64,000 bases of DNA from Manduca sexta (Eukaryota; Arthropoda; Insecta; Lepidoptera; Sphingidae): the NCBI RefSeq assembly GCF_014839805.1, contig NC_051124.1, positions 4,402,001 through 4,466,000 of the forward strand, read 5' to 3'. Below the pieces are notes generated by a model, which was not told where the DNA came from, did no database searches, and worked only from the letters and a program-made list of their open reading frames with translations. A program made the translations under genes and the position numbers. Below, piece after piece: positions 1 through 11,665 of this stretch. Numbering within the stretch: the stretch's first letter is position 1; every line of letters begins with the position of its first letter.

Positions 1-2
1 TT

Positions 3-167
3 GGGCTTTACAACGACGGAGCAAAATATAACAATAGTCATTCCACCGCTGAGAAGGGAGGCAAAGAAGGAATGAATGCCGTCATAGTTGATGATTTAAG
101 TACTAGCACTATTAAAGTCAATTTGCCAGAAAGATGTTCAATAATATTCATCCTTGATGTTGTGTAA
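3..167 (+). CDS. Partial terminal exon of an unidentified gene, cut by the left edge
   Basis: One frame is open from the window edge for 54 codons and stops with TAA at 165-167. The peptide starts GLYNDGAKYNN, has a Gly/Lys-rich stretch (EKGGKEG) and ends CSIIFILDVV. Asp, Glu, Lys and Gly are well represented, unlike random AT-rich translation, and the base composition is less AT-rich than the sequence that follows. There is no start codon, so this would be the 3' end of a gene entering from the left. A possible ATTAAA polyadenylation variant lies near 252-257. I do not recognise the family. The alternative is a chance open frame or a decayed repeat; without the upstream exon I cannot decide. 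Confidence 0.4.
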   Translation, partial: GLYNDGAKYNNSHSTAEKGGKEGMNAVIVDDLSTSTIKVNLPERCSIIFILDVV

Positions 168-639
168 AAACTCATAAGTACCAAAAAATAGTATCATTAA
201 GAACGATAACTTTTTTAAAAAATATATTACGTTTCATTTGTTAATAACAATCGCTATTAAATAGTGGTAATGAAAATCTTATAATGCATCAAACGATTCT
301 GAACAATAGATGTGTATAGTTTTGGGTCGAAAAGCTTTATTTTGTAAATCAGCCTAGAACCGACCACCAGCACAAACCATTTTGGGTCTTATTAACCTTG
401 ACAACCCGATGACTAACTTTGACAATCGAACGGATCAAGATTAATTGATCGCAGCATCAATTTAATTAATTCAAGGTAACAGTGCACGTCAGCTGTATAC
501 CGATTCGTTTGTTTCGTTTTTGGTTTAAGAAATACCATAGCTTGGAATTCGCTTTTTGCCCGATATGGCAATGGGTCACTGCTTGCTGCCATTTATAAAA
601 TAATAAAAAAATTTATTACTAGAGAAAATTGTATTAGTA
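168..639. other. Non-coding stretch
   Basis: AT-rich sequence without a supported gene. About 538-580 resembles the internal 'gcccgatatggcaa' part of the tRNA-derived SINE at 40801, so it may be a small SINE scrap. The first part could be the 3' UTR of the exon ending at 167. Confidence 0.4.
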
Positions 640-825
640 CTAGGTTTTATTCGCAGCTTTGCCCGCGTGAAGGAGTTTTCCGGGATAAAAGTCCCGATAT
701 ATATTTTCCCGGGATAAAAATTAGCCTATAGCCTTCCCAGGGACTTAAACTATCTCCATACTAAATTCAATAAAAATCCATTCAGTCGATTTTGAGAAAA
801 TAGACAGAAAAGGGGTATAAATTAC
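640..825 (-). mobile_element. Helitron-like element, 5'-truncated
   Basis: On the minus strand this reads into the characteristic 3' end '...cgggcaaagctgcg...' and finishes in CTAG (643-640) followed by T, the Helitron 3' terminus. It shares the 'ttccgggataaaa' and 'aactatctccata' blocks with the copies at 32360-34469 and 35034. The minus-strand 5' end is missing or decayed near 825. Confidence 0.6.
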
Positions 826-1914
826 GCAGAATTTCTTATCAAGACGAAATTTAGATAGTCTACTTTCTTGCCTTGATGGGGTTTCTAACATTATATTTCG
901 AAAAACTAAAGAACATTTTCTATGCTCTGCACACTATCTAAATTCAATTCATTGCAATCAATAAATCCACACGAAATACATGTGAATTTTACGTTACTTG
1001 TAAAGAAATTTAATACTCAGAGATTATGAAGAAAATATGCTTTTTGGTACTTAAAGTGATTTTTTATTTCGGGATGTCAAGCTACTGGGCCACCTGTTGG
1101 TAAGTGGTTGCCTCCGCTCTAGAACACCCACAAAGATGGTGTAAAATTTGTGGTACAATGGACATTTAAAAACAAAAGTTAGAATTATCGCTTGGGTTTT
1201 TATTTATTTATGTATTTATTGCACTTCATACAAAATATGTAAAGGCGGACTTAATGCCAGAGGCATTCTCTACCAGTCAACCTTAAACATCAGTCAGTCT
1301 TTAGGCCTCTGTCTTTGCTTTGTGAGGTTCTAGGTTTACAGTTATTGGACTAATTGTAACCTAGATTAAAATCTATAAAATAAACTATCGTTGATAGTAA
1401 AAAAGTCCGCCTTATCAATGGAACTACGCCTCAATAACTTTAAACGTTATTGATTGCACTTTAATTGTTATAGCATAAAGTCTAAGTTCCAAGGTTAATG
1501 TCACCTATTAGATATGGCTTGGTATAAAACAGCATTTTATATAAATAATCGCAAAAAATAGTCCAAACATCTTATTTCTCATTAATTCCCAAGCTTACAC
1601 TTTAGCCACATTTAACAAGACGTCTTTTTAAACCGTCAAAACATCATAATTAATAATGTTGACAAGTGTAAATGAATGCAACAAATTAACAACTTTTTAC
1701 TGTAGTTAAAAACAAAAAACCGAGTTCAAAGTTCTTTTGAGAAAATTCGCAGGAAATGTGAGTCCAACATAATGAGAACGGAATTGGCCGTCGCGAAATT
1801 GTTTTAGTGTCGCTGACCTGTGGTAATTGACGCCCCGTAATAGTTTTAAAATTATACATTTATCAATGTTACTGTGAAATAAACTATATATCGGATTTTA
1901 TCGTGGTTTTTTAT
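826..1914. other. Non-coding stretch with a LINE scrap
   Basis: No gene is supported. Around 1080-1145 the 'gggccacctgttggtaagtgg' block is the antisense version of the LINE 3' segment seen on the plus strand at 46725-46760. The rest is AT-rich with no structure I can name. Confidence 0.4.
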
Positions 1915-2307
1915 AATAGGGGACCGGACTCATTTTTGTTCTTTATTATTATCAAATATTTACGTTATATAAATTATAACACAGAAAGAATTATTTAAAT
2001 CCGGTAAAAAATCAACAAGTTATAAGTCTTTTAATTTCGGTAGAAGGGGTAAGTAACAAGAAACAGAAAAGAGGCGCGATACTCACGTGTGACGTCATCG
2101 GGCATTACGACGCGTGCGAAAGAAAGAGATGAAGCGATATCCCCACTTCGCCCCCACTTCGGCACATAGTAATATTTGAAATATAAATTACTGGCTCATT
2201 TTTTAACCAATTTTAATGCAGTTTTCGCAGGAGGGTTTCTTTTTCGTATTATCAACCATTTCATATAGAATAATGTACAAAATCGAACACAGACCGGTCC
2301 CCTATTA
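1914..2307. mobile_element. Candidate MITE with 14-bp terminal inverted repeats
   Basis: Perfect 14-bp inverted repeats, taataggggaccgg at 1914-1927 and its reverse complement at 2294-2307, bound a 394-bp segment with no coding capacity. A GC-richer core (about 2070-2165) contains a TGACGTCA-like palindrome. No clear target-site duplication is seen, so the superfamily is undetermined. Confidence 0.5.
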
Positions 2308-2385
2308 GGGAGATAGTTATAATAAAAAAAATCGCGATAAAGGCCAAAAAAATATTTGATTTCAATATGTAATATGATGTATTTA

Positions 2386-2653
2386 TATATGTATATAAAA
2401 ATTATTCCCTATTTCCCTTGGTCACGCCTTGACGCGTGAACGGCTGGACCGATTTCACTTTTTTTTGTTGTGTTTGTTATTGTCAGGAGAAGGTTCTTAT
2501 AAAAAAAAAAAAAATTGCGCGGAAAATTAGAAAATTTAACGAAAATATTAATTTTATATAACTGTCAATTGTTTGAAATAACTGTCGGTTATTAACAGAA
2601 TGCGCGCTGCAAATTCATAGTTAAGACGGGACAACTTCTGTCGAGTTAGCTAG
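2386..2653 (+). mobile_element. Helitron-like element, short non-autonomous
   Basis: A 'tatataaaaatta' 5' portion is followed by the 'gaacggctggaccgattt' block and a terminus ending in CTAG (2650-2653) then T. The same 5' block occurs at 6352. There is no Rep/helicase coding sequence. The left boundary is approximate. Confidence 0.6.
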
Positions 2654-3570
2654 TTGATAATAAAGATCAGCACAGCCCAATGGTAACGCAACACCTTCGG
2701 GCCGGCGCAGTGGCGGCGCAGGGCAGACGTCTCGGGTATGCTGTGCTGTACTTACTGTATACTTTGTTGTTTTATTCTACTACCCAAGAAAATAAAGTGG
2801 AGGACGCCACATGGAATATTCGCGTAAACATAAGAAATCATATGACTATTGTCTTGATTTGGCACTAATTGTAAAACGTACTATTTTTGTATATTTCGAT
2901 TTTGATATCTATAAAGATAGTAGATTAACACTTAGTAAAATCACCATCGAAATCTAATACTGCATCAACTGAAAGATAATTCATACGCATACTATTTACT
3001 TTGTGAATCATATAGAATGAATTGGAGTTAGGACTTTACGTACCTTTTTTATTTATAATAATTAATAGGTTTATAAATAACCCATACCTATTAAGAAGGT
3101 ATGGTTTAATTATGGTTACGAAAAGCAACACAAACAACGGAAAATATAACAAGTATTTACTAATTTATACTTAATTCCTCGGCTCAATTCGGTCACAGTT
3201 CACAAGATAATTATCTGATACATTTACTTTAAGAAAGTTGGCGCCTTAAGTAATTTCGTGCCAAATTAAAGGATTTAGTATATAATAATGGCAATTTATA
3301 TTCCAATTTTTATAATAATGGCAGTTTAGTAGAAAGTTGGTTACGGTAAAGTCTTAGTCATCTAACTGCAATACGAGGGGAATCAGGTAAACTCACTACG
3401 TGTTTACTTACACATCCTATTATTAGGTATACAAAAGTAGGAAGGTAAATTTAATATTTTTGAATCCACACGCAGATCTAAGTCGTGCCGGAAAATACCA
3501 GGCGGTTAATACCGGGCAGTTTTATGCCTTAAAGTAAGTAAAGTAACATGAGTAGACAATGTTCAGTCAT
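2654..3570. other. Non-coding stretch
   Basis: A GC-rich patch at 2680-2750 is open in more than one frame on both strands but has no recognisable domain, so I do not call a gene. The remainder is AT-rich. An inverted 'gataatataccta'-like repetitive area near 3050-3110 is unremarkable. Confidence 0.35.
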
Positions 3571-3668
3571 CAGGGCGGCCCAGAACCGGTCCCAGTGGCG
3601 CTCAATGGAGGAGGCCTAGGTCTAACAGTGGACTATTCCCGGCTGAATTGATGATGATGGTGATGATG
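3571..3668 (+). mobile_element. RTE-like LINE, 3'-end fragment
   Basis: The plus strand encodes AQNRSQWRSMEEA, matching the C-terminal 'AQDRxxWRSxxEAYVQQW' tail usual in lepidopteran RTE-like ORFs, then ends in a GATGATGGTGATGATG tail. Stop codons interrupt the frame. It is a dead 5'-truncated copy of the family also seen at 19612, 41318 and 49938. Confidence 0.65.
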
Positions 3669-3789
3669 TTCAGTCACACATGTCTTCGTTTGGGACATGA
3701 TTTTGATATAGGTACGCATACTCGGAGTTTTATTAAATAACTTTACTCTAAACCAGGGTTCGTAAAGTATTTTTTACCACGCCACTCTA

Positions 3790-3870
3790 ATGCCTAAAAT
3801 AGAAATGTCCTCGCCATCTTCTTCAATGCAAGGAGGAGAAGCGGGAGGGCTCCCCAAGTATCTCAACTAA
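3790..3870 (+). other. Short open frame, possibly a terminal exon
   Basis: A 26-codon frame from ATG near 3791 reads MPKIEMSSPSSSMQGGEAGG and ends LPKYLN. It is Ser/Gly-rich and less AT-rich than its surroundings. It is too short to call, and no partner exon is visible. Confidence 0.12.
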
Positions 3871-4222
3871 TGTAATATTATGAGACTGAGTTCGTTAATT
3901 TGTTACGTTACTCCTTTTCTACTCAAAACGATGATCATAAAATTTTGTATTCAAGTTATTAGGGATATAGAAGGGCTTATGGTACCTTTCATCCAAAGAA
4001 ATACCGTACCCCGTGGAAAGAAATTGATTTACAAAATCATTAACGCCCTCCTTTACGTATCGTCACGCCACCCTAGGGCGTGCCTTCCACTTTAAAAGCA
4101 ATGCTCTTATCGATTCCATTGGAATGGAAAGCCAATGAGTGTGATGCTAGATTGGTTATAGGAAATTCCCAGGCTGTCTACGTTTTAGCTCTTACATAGA
4201 ACACGACTTTTTCTTTTTTTAG

Positions 4223-4317
4223 GGGTAGACAGGGATATAAAACACCCAGATTTTATCAGCTATATCGAGGTCACACGTATTAAAAGGCGAGGCAAATTGC
4301 CATTCGGGCATTTCTAG
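4223..4317 (+). other. Candidate short terminal exon
   Basis: A strong pyrimidine tract and AG (4211-4222) precede a frame reading VDRDIKHPDFISYIEVTRIK and ending in FGHF-stop at 4315-4317. The exon would need one base from an upstream exon. Length and chance openness make this weak; I see no family. Confidence 0.2.
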
Positions 4318-5844
4318 ATTTTCCTCCTTATAATCTAGTTGAACAGTATGGAGATTAAAGCGGTCAATATGACTACAGACGTCAGAAGAAAGAAAGAGAA
4401 GAAATTGAATATTATTATTTTAAAATTAATTTGACGTCACACATCTCCACAATACTCGAGAATTGATACAATCATTAAGACAACGATCTTTCTGGAATGT
4501 TCGTAACCTGATATTTGTGACACGTCGTTAAGCTGATCGTTATGGTGTTTCAAAAGACAAATGAGTTTAAAATTCACTGGGGTCAATATCTTTGTTCCGA
4601 GAATTTAACGGGCGGCACCATTGTTTTGTAGTTTCTTGTAATTAAATTAAATGTGCTGTGTAATTTGAGTAAAAGTGAGGCGAGATTTTTTTGAGGAATT
4701 GTAATTTTCATTTATCATAAAGGTACGTCAAAGTTCACAGCTTCGCTTAGTATATCTATATAATCTAATCTAACCAATTTTAAATGTAAAAATATTTGGA
4801 AAACTAGATGTTTAGATATTTCTGAGAAGTAAACGCAGTAACAAATAAGCAATTTTGGATGAAAATAGACATACGGATAGACCATGTTTTGGGCTATTTT
4901 TAATCGTGGTAATTTGCTCCCATAGATTACGTGATTTACGTTATGTGATTTTATAAAATATGGATGGTCGTCATAGTGTTCTAGGGACTTTTGTAGCAGG
5001 AAAAGGTTTTCACGCGAGCGGTACCGTAAGAAAGATCTTGTATTGTATAATATATTTTAATTCGTTTGAGTATAGACGTACTTAATGTTTTTTGTAGTCT
5101 GTTGGGTCCTAAATGTTCCAAATAACTAAGTGATTAGTATGTAGTTATGATTACAAGTATAAGCCGTGATATGCTTCGCCATGGTCCTATAATACTGTTG
5201 AATATCCCAGCACGTGGTTAGGAAGCGTTTATCTGCGTCCTTCACGGCGCACGCGCACTAAATACTAATCTCACGGCCAGCTTCCTGCTCCGGTTGTTAC
5301 CACCGATTTACCAACACGTGAATAATGCGCTTTAAATTGTTTTTTATTGAATCATGTATAATTATACGATGAAATAAAAAAGACTTCGAAAGTATATTCT
5401 ATTTTTAAAATCAAAAAAATTACGACCAGTAACAAAATAAGAATAGTAAATTAATCGCAATAAAAATCATGGCCGTTTTAAATATACTAACAATTAAATA
5501 TGTAAATTTTATTTATTTCATCGTAGGCCTAAGTATAATAAACATAGGGCTTATAGGTATAGTATATAAAGCATAGGAAAATGTAACAATAATTTGCAAT
5601 ATTTAATCAATCAAAATGTGCGATGTTTTTTACTTTGTCATTCTCTTCTATACTACAATATAAATATAGAAAGAAAGAAAAGAAAGAAAGAAAAATGATT
5701 TATACAGGCGTATAAGGGAGAAAAAAAGAAAAATAACCTTATAAACAAGTACGATTAATAAGTATCAAAACTAAACAAAAAACATCTGAGAATATCAAAT
5801 ATAAAACAAAATCCCTAAAACTGTAATATAGGTATAACTGTACT
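4318..5844. other. Non-coding stretch
   Basis: No gene is supported. Features seen are a GC-richer island at 5210-5330 with two CACGTG E-box palindromes flanking it (near 5213 and 5314) and a GAAA-type microsatellite at about 5669-5693. The 8 bp at 5837-5844 form the left target duplication of the next element. Confidence 0.4.
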
Positions 5845-6351
5845 CAGGGCCGGATCTACCTAAGGGCTGCTTGGGCTGCAGCCCAGGGCCCCGAGGTTAC
5901 AAGGGGCCCCCAGACCCCGCTAAAAACAATAGGCGTTAATTTGAATTTAAAAAATGGTTTTCTGTAAAGTCGGTTTACGGACGATATTTTAACGTAATAA
6001 TGTCATAAAAAAACATTGATGAAAAATTGCATACTTCTATGAATTGAGTTAAGGGGGTAAATACGTGTAAAAGGATGTTTTCATGCTGATTTCCATTAAT
6101 TTTTTTAAGGTATAAAAAATTAATATTATTTATGTCAACTATTGTGTCACTATTGTGGACAACAATGTCGAACCGTCGACAATAAAATAATTTTATCACT
6201 TCTTTCCATAAATTGTGATCTAACAAAAGACTTGCAATGTGATGACCAAATAAAAGAATTTGCAGCACAAAAATGCAGAAAGGTTGATTTATAAATTATA
6301 ATTTATATAACATAACTGTCACACACATAACCTGTCAATTTATTTTCCTAA

Positions 6352-6660
6352 TCTATATATATATAAAAATGAATTGCTGTTCGTTAGTCTCGCTAAAACT
6401 CGAGAACGGCTGAACGGATTTATCTTATCTTGGTCTTGAATTATTCGTGGACGTCTAGGGAAGGTTTAAAAGGTGAGAAAAATTCGCATAATTGCCGGGA
6501 AAATCCTCAAAACAGCATTTTTCTATTTCCCATACAAACGTTTTCTAACTAATACGTAGAGTCAATTTGAGCTTTATTGCTATTGTATAAAGTTCACTGT
6601 TGTCTAAGCAATGTAGGTGTGTTCCTAACATCAAAGCAGTGTGCGTTGGAGCACAGAATA
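6352..6660 (+). mobile_element. Helitron-like element, 3' end unclear
   Basis: It begins A^TC followed by an alternating TATA run and the block 'tcgctaaaactcgagaacgg' typical of lepidopteran Helitron 5' ends, related to the copy at 2386. The 3' CTAG end is not evident, so the right limit is approximate. It lies inside the hAT element. Confidence 0.5.
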
Positions 6661-6819
6661 TAATAATGTAATGTCGCGTTCTGAAACTCAACAAAAGTGA
6701 TATCGCGGACCCGACTAAATTGAACAGTCACAAAATTTAATATATCATTAGTTATTTGGTTGGCTTCACGATATTATTTCTGTTTTCGTTATGGACAATT
6801 TTTGAGCTACTTTTACATA

Positions 6820-7320
6820 TCTATACTTATAATAAATCTGTAGAGAGGTCAATTCTGTACATGAAATATATTTCCAAAATAACTGGGGGTGATTAGGGAT
6901 CGATACTGATTTGCCAAAAATGCAATTAGTAAAATTTTTGTCTGTCTGTCTGTATAACCGTTATAGAAACAAAAACTACTCGACGGATTTTAACTTAACT
7001 TGGTACAATTATTTTTCATACTCCTGAGCTGGTTATAGTATACTTTTCATCACGCTACAATTAATAGGAGCATAGCAGTGATGGAAAATGTTGGGAAAAC
7101 GGGAGAAGTTACTCCATTTTTTAAGCTTCCGTCATTTCGTGTGCAACCTTAATGGTTAAAAGTTCCTTCGATTTCACCAGGATCCCATCATCAGACCCTG
7201 ACCGGACAATCGGACCACCTGCATACCACCATAAATTAAAAAAACATCCCGACAAATTGAGCACCTTCTCCATTTTTGAAACCCGAAATCCACGCGGGCG
7301 AAGCTGCGGGCGGAAGCTAG
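6820..7320 (+). mobile_element. Helitron-like element, complete 501-bp copy
   Basis: It starts with TC after A (6819) and ends with CTAG (7317-7320) before T, as expected of Helitron insertion between A and T. It contains a GTCT microsatellite and a 'cggacggaagctag'-type 3' end. It is closely similar to 44462-45312 but shorter. No Rep/helicase gene is present. It is nested in the hAT element. Confidence 0.75.
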
Positions 7321-7379
7321 TTCATAATAAAATTATTTTATTGTTTTTTTTTTATATTCTTATATATATATATATATAT

Positions 7380-7525
7380 ATCACTATTTCGGTTTCTCTT
7401 TCACCCAAAGGTTGCCTGGAAGAGATTGCTACAACAGCAATAAGGTCGCCTTTTGTACAACTAATACTTGCATAGATTTAAGTAATATTTATGTTTTTTT
7501 GTGCAATAAAGAATACATAATAATA
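7380..7525 (+). mobile_element. Non-LTR retrotransposon 3' end fragment (probable)
   Basis: After a TA microsatellite (7360-7380) comes 'ctctttcacccaaaggttgc' and a 'ttgtgcaataaagaa' end with AATAAA. I recognise this layout as a dispersed lepidopteran retroelement 3' end. The family name is uncertain. Confidence 0.4.
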
Positions 7526-7634
7526 ATATATTATTCTAGAAACAGTTTTTTGACATGGCTATTAGTTGAGTACTTAGATAGGCCCCTAAGTAGCCCAGGG
7601 CCCCACAAATTCTAGATCCGCCCCTGACTGTACT

Positions 7635-9555
7635 ATATAGCATCCTCACTATACTATATCAGTAATGTGACTGATCTGTTAGTGGTCTGCTCGATTCTCA
7701 CGCTTTATTCTCAGTGCCGATGATCCACGGTCATGTGGGTAGCATTATCCGCTCCACTGAAGTCTGGTCACTGAACTGATCCACGGTTAGTTTTAATTAT
7801 AAAAACAAAACAACATGCGTTGATTAAAAGATTTATGGAAGAGTTGTGTTTAAAAATAATTAAATTTGCAGGATTTTATTGTTATGAAAGTATTTAATTT
7901 TAAAATATATTCAGTATGATTCAGCAAAATTAAGTCAATGTATATATGGTTTTATCAAAATAATATGGCTCGTTATATGCATATTTTAAAATATTTATTA
8001 ATTAATTAACCACAGGAAAATTATTATAGTTTGTTAGATTATAAAATTTATAACACTAAATATAGAAATAAACATTATTATCCATGTTCATTATAATTAT
8101 TGTTTAATTCGCATTTCTACATTACACAAAGACTGTAAATTAAAATGATATTGCAATTGATAAATAGCGGATACTTATTAATAAAGAGATAAAATTAATT
8201 AAAGTTAATGCATTTGAACGGAAGCTGCTTGTTAATGCGGGTGGTTATCAGCACTTTCACTGAGCGTTGCGAAAATCTGTTGCGCGGTTATGGCAACATT
8301 GATAACACATTATTCCAGAATATACTTATACAAAAAATACAGGATTTATGTACTGAAAATTTCGTTACACTATGTGACGCTGATATGAAGATGTCTCAAA
8401 ATATGATTACTACTTTGATAACGAACAAAAAAGTTAATTTATATTTATATCATTAGAAAAATTACGTCTTCTTTTTTAGAAATATTGTGGTAAGACATTT
8501 AAAAACCTTAAATTAAGTTTGTCAACTTGTAAAAATATTATCTTTAACCACAGTTTTGTTAAGATTATTGGAGACCAACCAAATGCAATCATTACTAGTA
8601 ATATTATGATATCTTCGAGTAAACTCGTGTATTTGTCTCTATACGGGGTCATTTTGTCGTTGCGTTATTCAATGAGCTCAAATATTTATTTTCTTGAAAT
8701 AATATTTCACAATAAGTTTTTTGGACAGTGGATGTAAGAGAAAAAAGTTTGAGTTTCGAACATAATAGATATCAATAAAAAGTGGATATATCTTTACACG
8801 CACTAATGCCACTACTACTCTAAAAGAATTTGTTGCATCGGCAACATCATAGTTTTAATCAGAAATACACTCACGCACACGCCATATTCGCACTAAACAA
8901 TAAAGTGATCAAAAATAAAAAAAAAAAACAGATTTTTAGTGAAAAAATCCGGTTGATTTTTGGCACAATGTTAGCAAAGGTGAAGGGGTATGTGGTATCA
9001 TTTATCAACTCATGCCAAATGACCCAGTATACTTATTTATTAATAACAACCAACCGAACACGTTTTGCCACTTGCTTATAACTTAACCGCTGTTACGTTA
9101 TTATAGTTTAAATTCGATCAACCAGTATTACACTGTTTTTTTTATCGCTGGTAGTTTATGTTATCTAAGACTTGTTGTATCATGTATGTTGGACCCGCTC
9201 CCCTAGTTAGGTAACGTGCTATGCTAGATTTCTTCATTGCCTAGATTTTGATACTTGGTCGACCACATGTCTTTTTAAAATGACTTGTTTCTGAGAGTTT
9301 GTGACATATCTGTGTATTTGGAGTATTTTCTTTAAATGCATTACCATTTGCAATAGTTATCGGATATTTTAAAAAATTATTTTTTTGTAGTATAAAGCTA
9401 TTTGATCCGTGAGTGCTCTAAGTAACATTTTGTCTTTTGATCGGTTTTTAGTACAAGCATAGCCCGAGAAAAAGTACTAACGTACACAATACAAGTAGTT
9501 TATATTGAATAAATAAAAGGATTGTTAAATATTTAATTTTAATAATTAAAATTGA
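7635..9555. other. Non-coding stretch with two weak open frames
   Basis: An 82-codon frame at 8208-8456 (+) contains CENLLRGYGNIDNTLFQNIL and starts at an alternative codon. A 72-codon frame lies at 8519-8737. Neither has a recognisable domain, splice context or promoter, and both fall in AT-rich DNA, so no gene is called. Confidence 0.35.
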
Positions 9556-9569
9556 ATATATAACATTAA

Positions 9570-9790
9570 TGATTTCTTACGTTTACGTGACTGTTACACA
9601 CTGAAATTAAACTTGTTTCAATTTTGAGTTGATATTTTAAATTTGTGTCTTTAATTCAAAACTGAAAGTAGAACTGCACCATTAACTTTTCGGATCACCA
9701 TTTTAGCCAGCCCGGTGACCAAGAATACAAAGCCTACGAAACGTCGAGAGTAAAATGAAATAAAAAACCGCAATAAAATTGTACCTACTA
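9570..9790 (-). repeat. Degenerate copy of the 'cgtttcgaagac' MITE family
   Basis: The 'ctacgaaacgtcgagagtaaaat...aaaaaaccgcaataaaa' block matches the centre and arm of the better preserved copies at 31340, 61060 and 62995. The element is decayed and its boundaries are approximate. Confidence 0.45.
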
Positions 9791-10299
9791 GTTCAATTTT
9801 AATACAAACCAACTCTGCCGCATTTATGATCGAATGTTAAGCTTACCGTTATCAAATGGAACTTAGAAATAAGATCATTGTCTACTTCAAAAACTCGATT
9901 CTTAAATAGATTAAAACAGACAATACAAAAAAAATAAATTGTAAATCGATTTCTTCTCGTAAGCGCTGAGGACCATTTAAAGACTGACGATTATGGAATC
10001 ACAAAATAACTAACCGAAGCATGAAAACTAGTTCGTAGACACCTTTCACCTGATCAGACATTACAATATTTAAAATTTACGCTCATCGACAGCGCCCTAC
10101 TTTCAGTATATACTAAACAAAATTAGCACACAAGTTTGATTTATAAATATAATTAAGGTTGAGATTTCCGATGTATACTTTTAGATATTGTTTTGGCTAT
10201 CCGACTTCTAAATGAGGGTAATTAACGAATGTAAACGCCGATATACCGCTACCCCACTTTCAGTAGTAAAGGTGGCCTATGCCCAGCAGTGGGACAGTA
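9791..10299. other. Non-coding stretch with a SINE tail scrap
   Basis: No gene. At 10270-10299 'ggtggcctatgcccagcagt' is the SINE 3' part seen in full at 63623; its normal continuation is interrupted by the MITE that begins at about 10300. An 11-bp inverted repeat pairs 10236-10246 with 10297-10307. Confidence 0.45.
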
Positions 10300-10458
10300 T
10301 ATCGGCGGTTGAAAGGTTAATTGATTAAAGCTAAATTTTTTTCGACACTAAGTTACATACATATTTATACTCAAGACCATTATTTTTGTTTTTTGTTTTT
10401 AATTACTTATATTTTTTCGAAAAAAATTTCGCTTGGTCAGTTAGCCTTTCAGCCGATA
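10300..10458. mobile_element. MITE, 'ggttgaaaggctaattg' family, short copy
   Basis: The left end atcggcggttgaaaggttaa and the right end, the complement of ttagcctttcagccgatat, form imperfect terminal inverted repeats of about 35 bp around a T-rich core. It is the same family as 14453-14876 without the internal tandem array. No coding capacity. Confidence 0.6.
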
Positions 10459-11439
10459 TGATATGCTGGTATAAAAGTCAACATAGTACGGTTTGAATAA
10501 ATTTTATTAAATATTATATTAACAATATGTTTACATACATAACGAAGCAAACTATTATGCTAATATAAAATAATGAATACGTAAAATTATAAACTAATAA
10601 TATATAACTGTTAGCATAAGGTAACATTAAGCAACACTTGTATTCTAGAGGGTAGCCAGAGACCTAAACAGATACACAGTTCAACTACTTCTGAAACGCA
10701 TGATAGGCTGTCGCCATTTATTTCGTAAACAAAGATTAAAAAACTAAAATGATGTAATAAAAGCAACCTAATTTACAGGCTGATAAAAACCACCTGTAGC
10801 ATGTATATGTGCATACATAGACGCAGGCACACTGTACAATCAGACTTTTAATAAAACGCCCGCATCCGACCAACATCAGAGTAATTATTTAATACTTAAA
10901 TTCAATTGAGTTAGGTCGTAGGTCGGCTTCGTTGACTTTAGGATCAAAGTAAAATATCCACTCGTATCATTAACAGTATTTACTCGCTTTAATATAAATT
11001 AATTCCGTTTTAAATCTGTTAGTAAGAGGACGTTATAATTACCTCTAACAGTTGATTTCAATAATTATTAATACTAAGGCTACCTGTACCTGACACCTGT
11101 AAACTTCAAATTTAATGTTAATTTCGCTATTGATCCAACAGTAGTAATTGATCGTTTATTCAAAGGCTTTTGAGTTGATTAAATAAATGGGGCTAATAAT
11201 ATAATATTATGGTGGCTTACATAAAATAAAGTATCATATATCAATATCACCTAGGTACTTTTCAAAAAATCAATTCTTCTATCCCTCTGCGACATATTTT
11301 CATACATTTGCATAATTTGACTTGTAAATATTACGTATGGAGTGCGGTAATTGCGATAGTGATGTGGTAACCCGCACTTGTTAGTTAGAATTCGAAACCG
11401 TATCTATAATTAGCTTTATCTATAAATTGACTGCATTCG
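10459..11439. other. Non-coding stretch
   Basis: AT-rich DNA with no open frame, RNA gene or repeat that I can support. Confidence 0.4.
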
Positions 11440-11665
11440 TTGCGTTGTTGTATTGCGTGTGACGTACGATCCCCACTCTAAAGTCCCAGGTTCGCATCTC
11501 GGGTTGAACAGTGATATTGAGTTTTTCTGTTCTGTATCAGCCTGGAGACTGAAATTTGCGCGTGATGGTCACATATTGGGATTGGACACTTGCAGAATAG
11601 TAGGTGTCCTAGTTGTACCTCTGCCTACCCTTTCAGGAATAGAAGGCGTAATGCGTGTGTGAATT
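11440..11665 (+). mobile_element. Degenerate tRNA-derived SINE
   Basis: It follows the order of the SINE at 40801: a 'gttgtattgcgtg' head, a box-B-like aggttcgcatctc, then 'tatcagcctggagactgaaa', then 'tacctctgcctaccctttca'. Substitutions are numerous, so this is an old copy. The 69-codon frame across it is incidental. Confidence 0.6.

Larger units (their letters stand above)
5845..7626. mobile_element. hAT-type DNA transposon remnant with 8-bp target duplication
   Basis: The segment is flanked by perfect 8-bp direct repeats ACTGTACT (5837-5844 and 7627-7634). Its ends are near-identical inverted repeats, CAGGGCCGGATCTA on the left against the complement of tagatccgcccctg on the right, followed by complementary 'cccagggcccc' blocks. 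An 8-bp duplication plus CAGGG-type termini is the hAT signature. No transposase motif is recognisable; a 97-codon minus frame at 5975-6268 is of unknown meaning. At least two Helitrons (6352, 6820) and a LINE tail (7380) sit inside, so this is the older host of a nest. Confidence 0.8.

Noticed and set aside
5975..6268. 97-codon minus frame inside the first hAT element as a transposase
   Set aside because: I see no hAT dimerisation or catalytic motif, so I cannot call it transposase.
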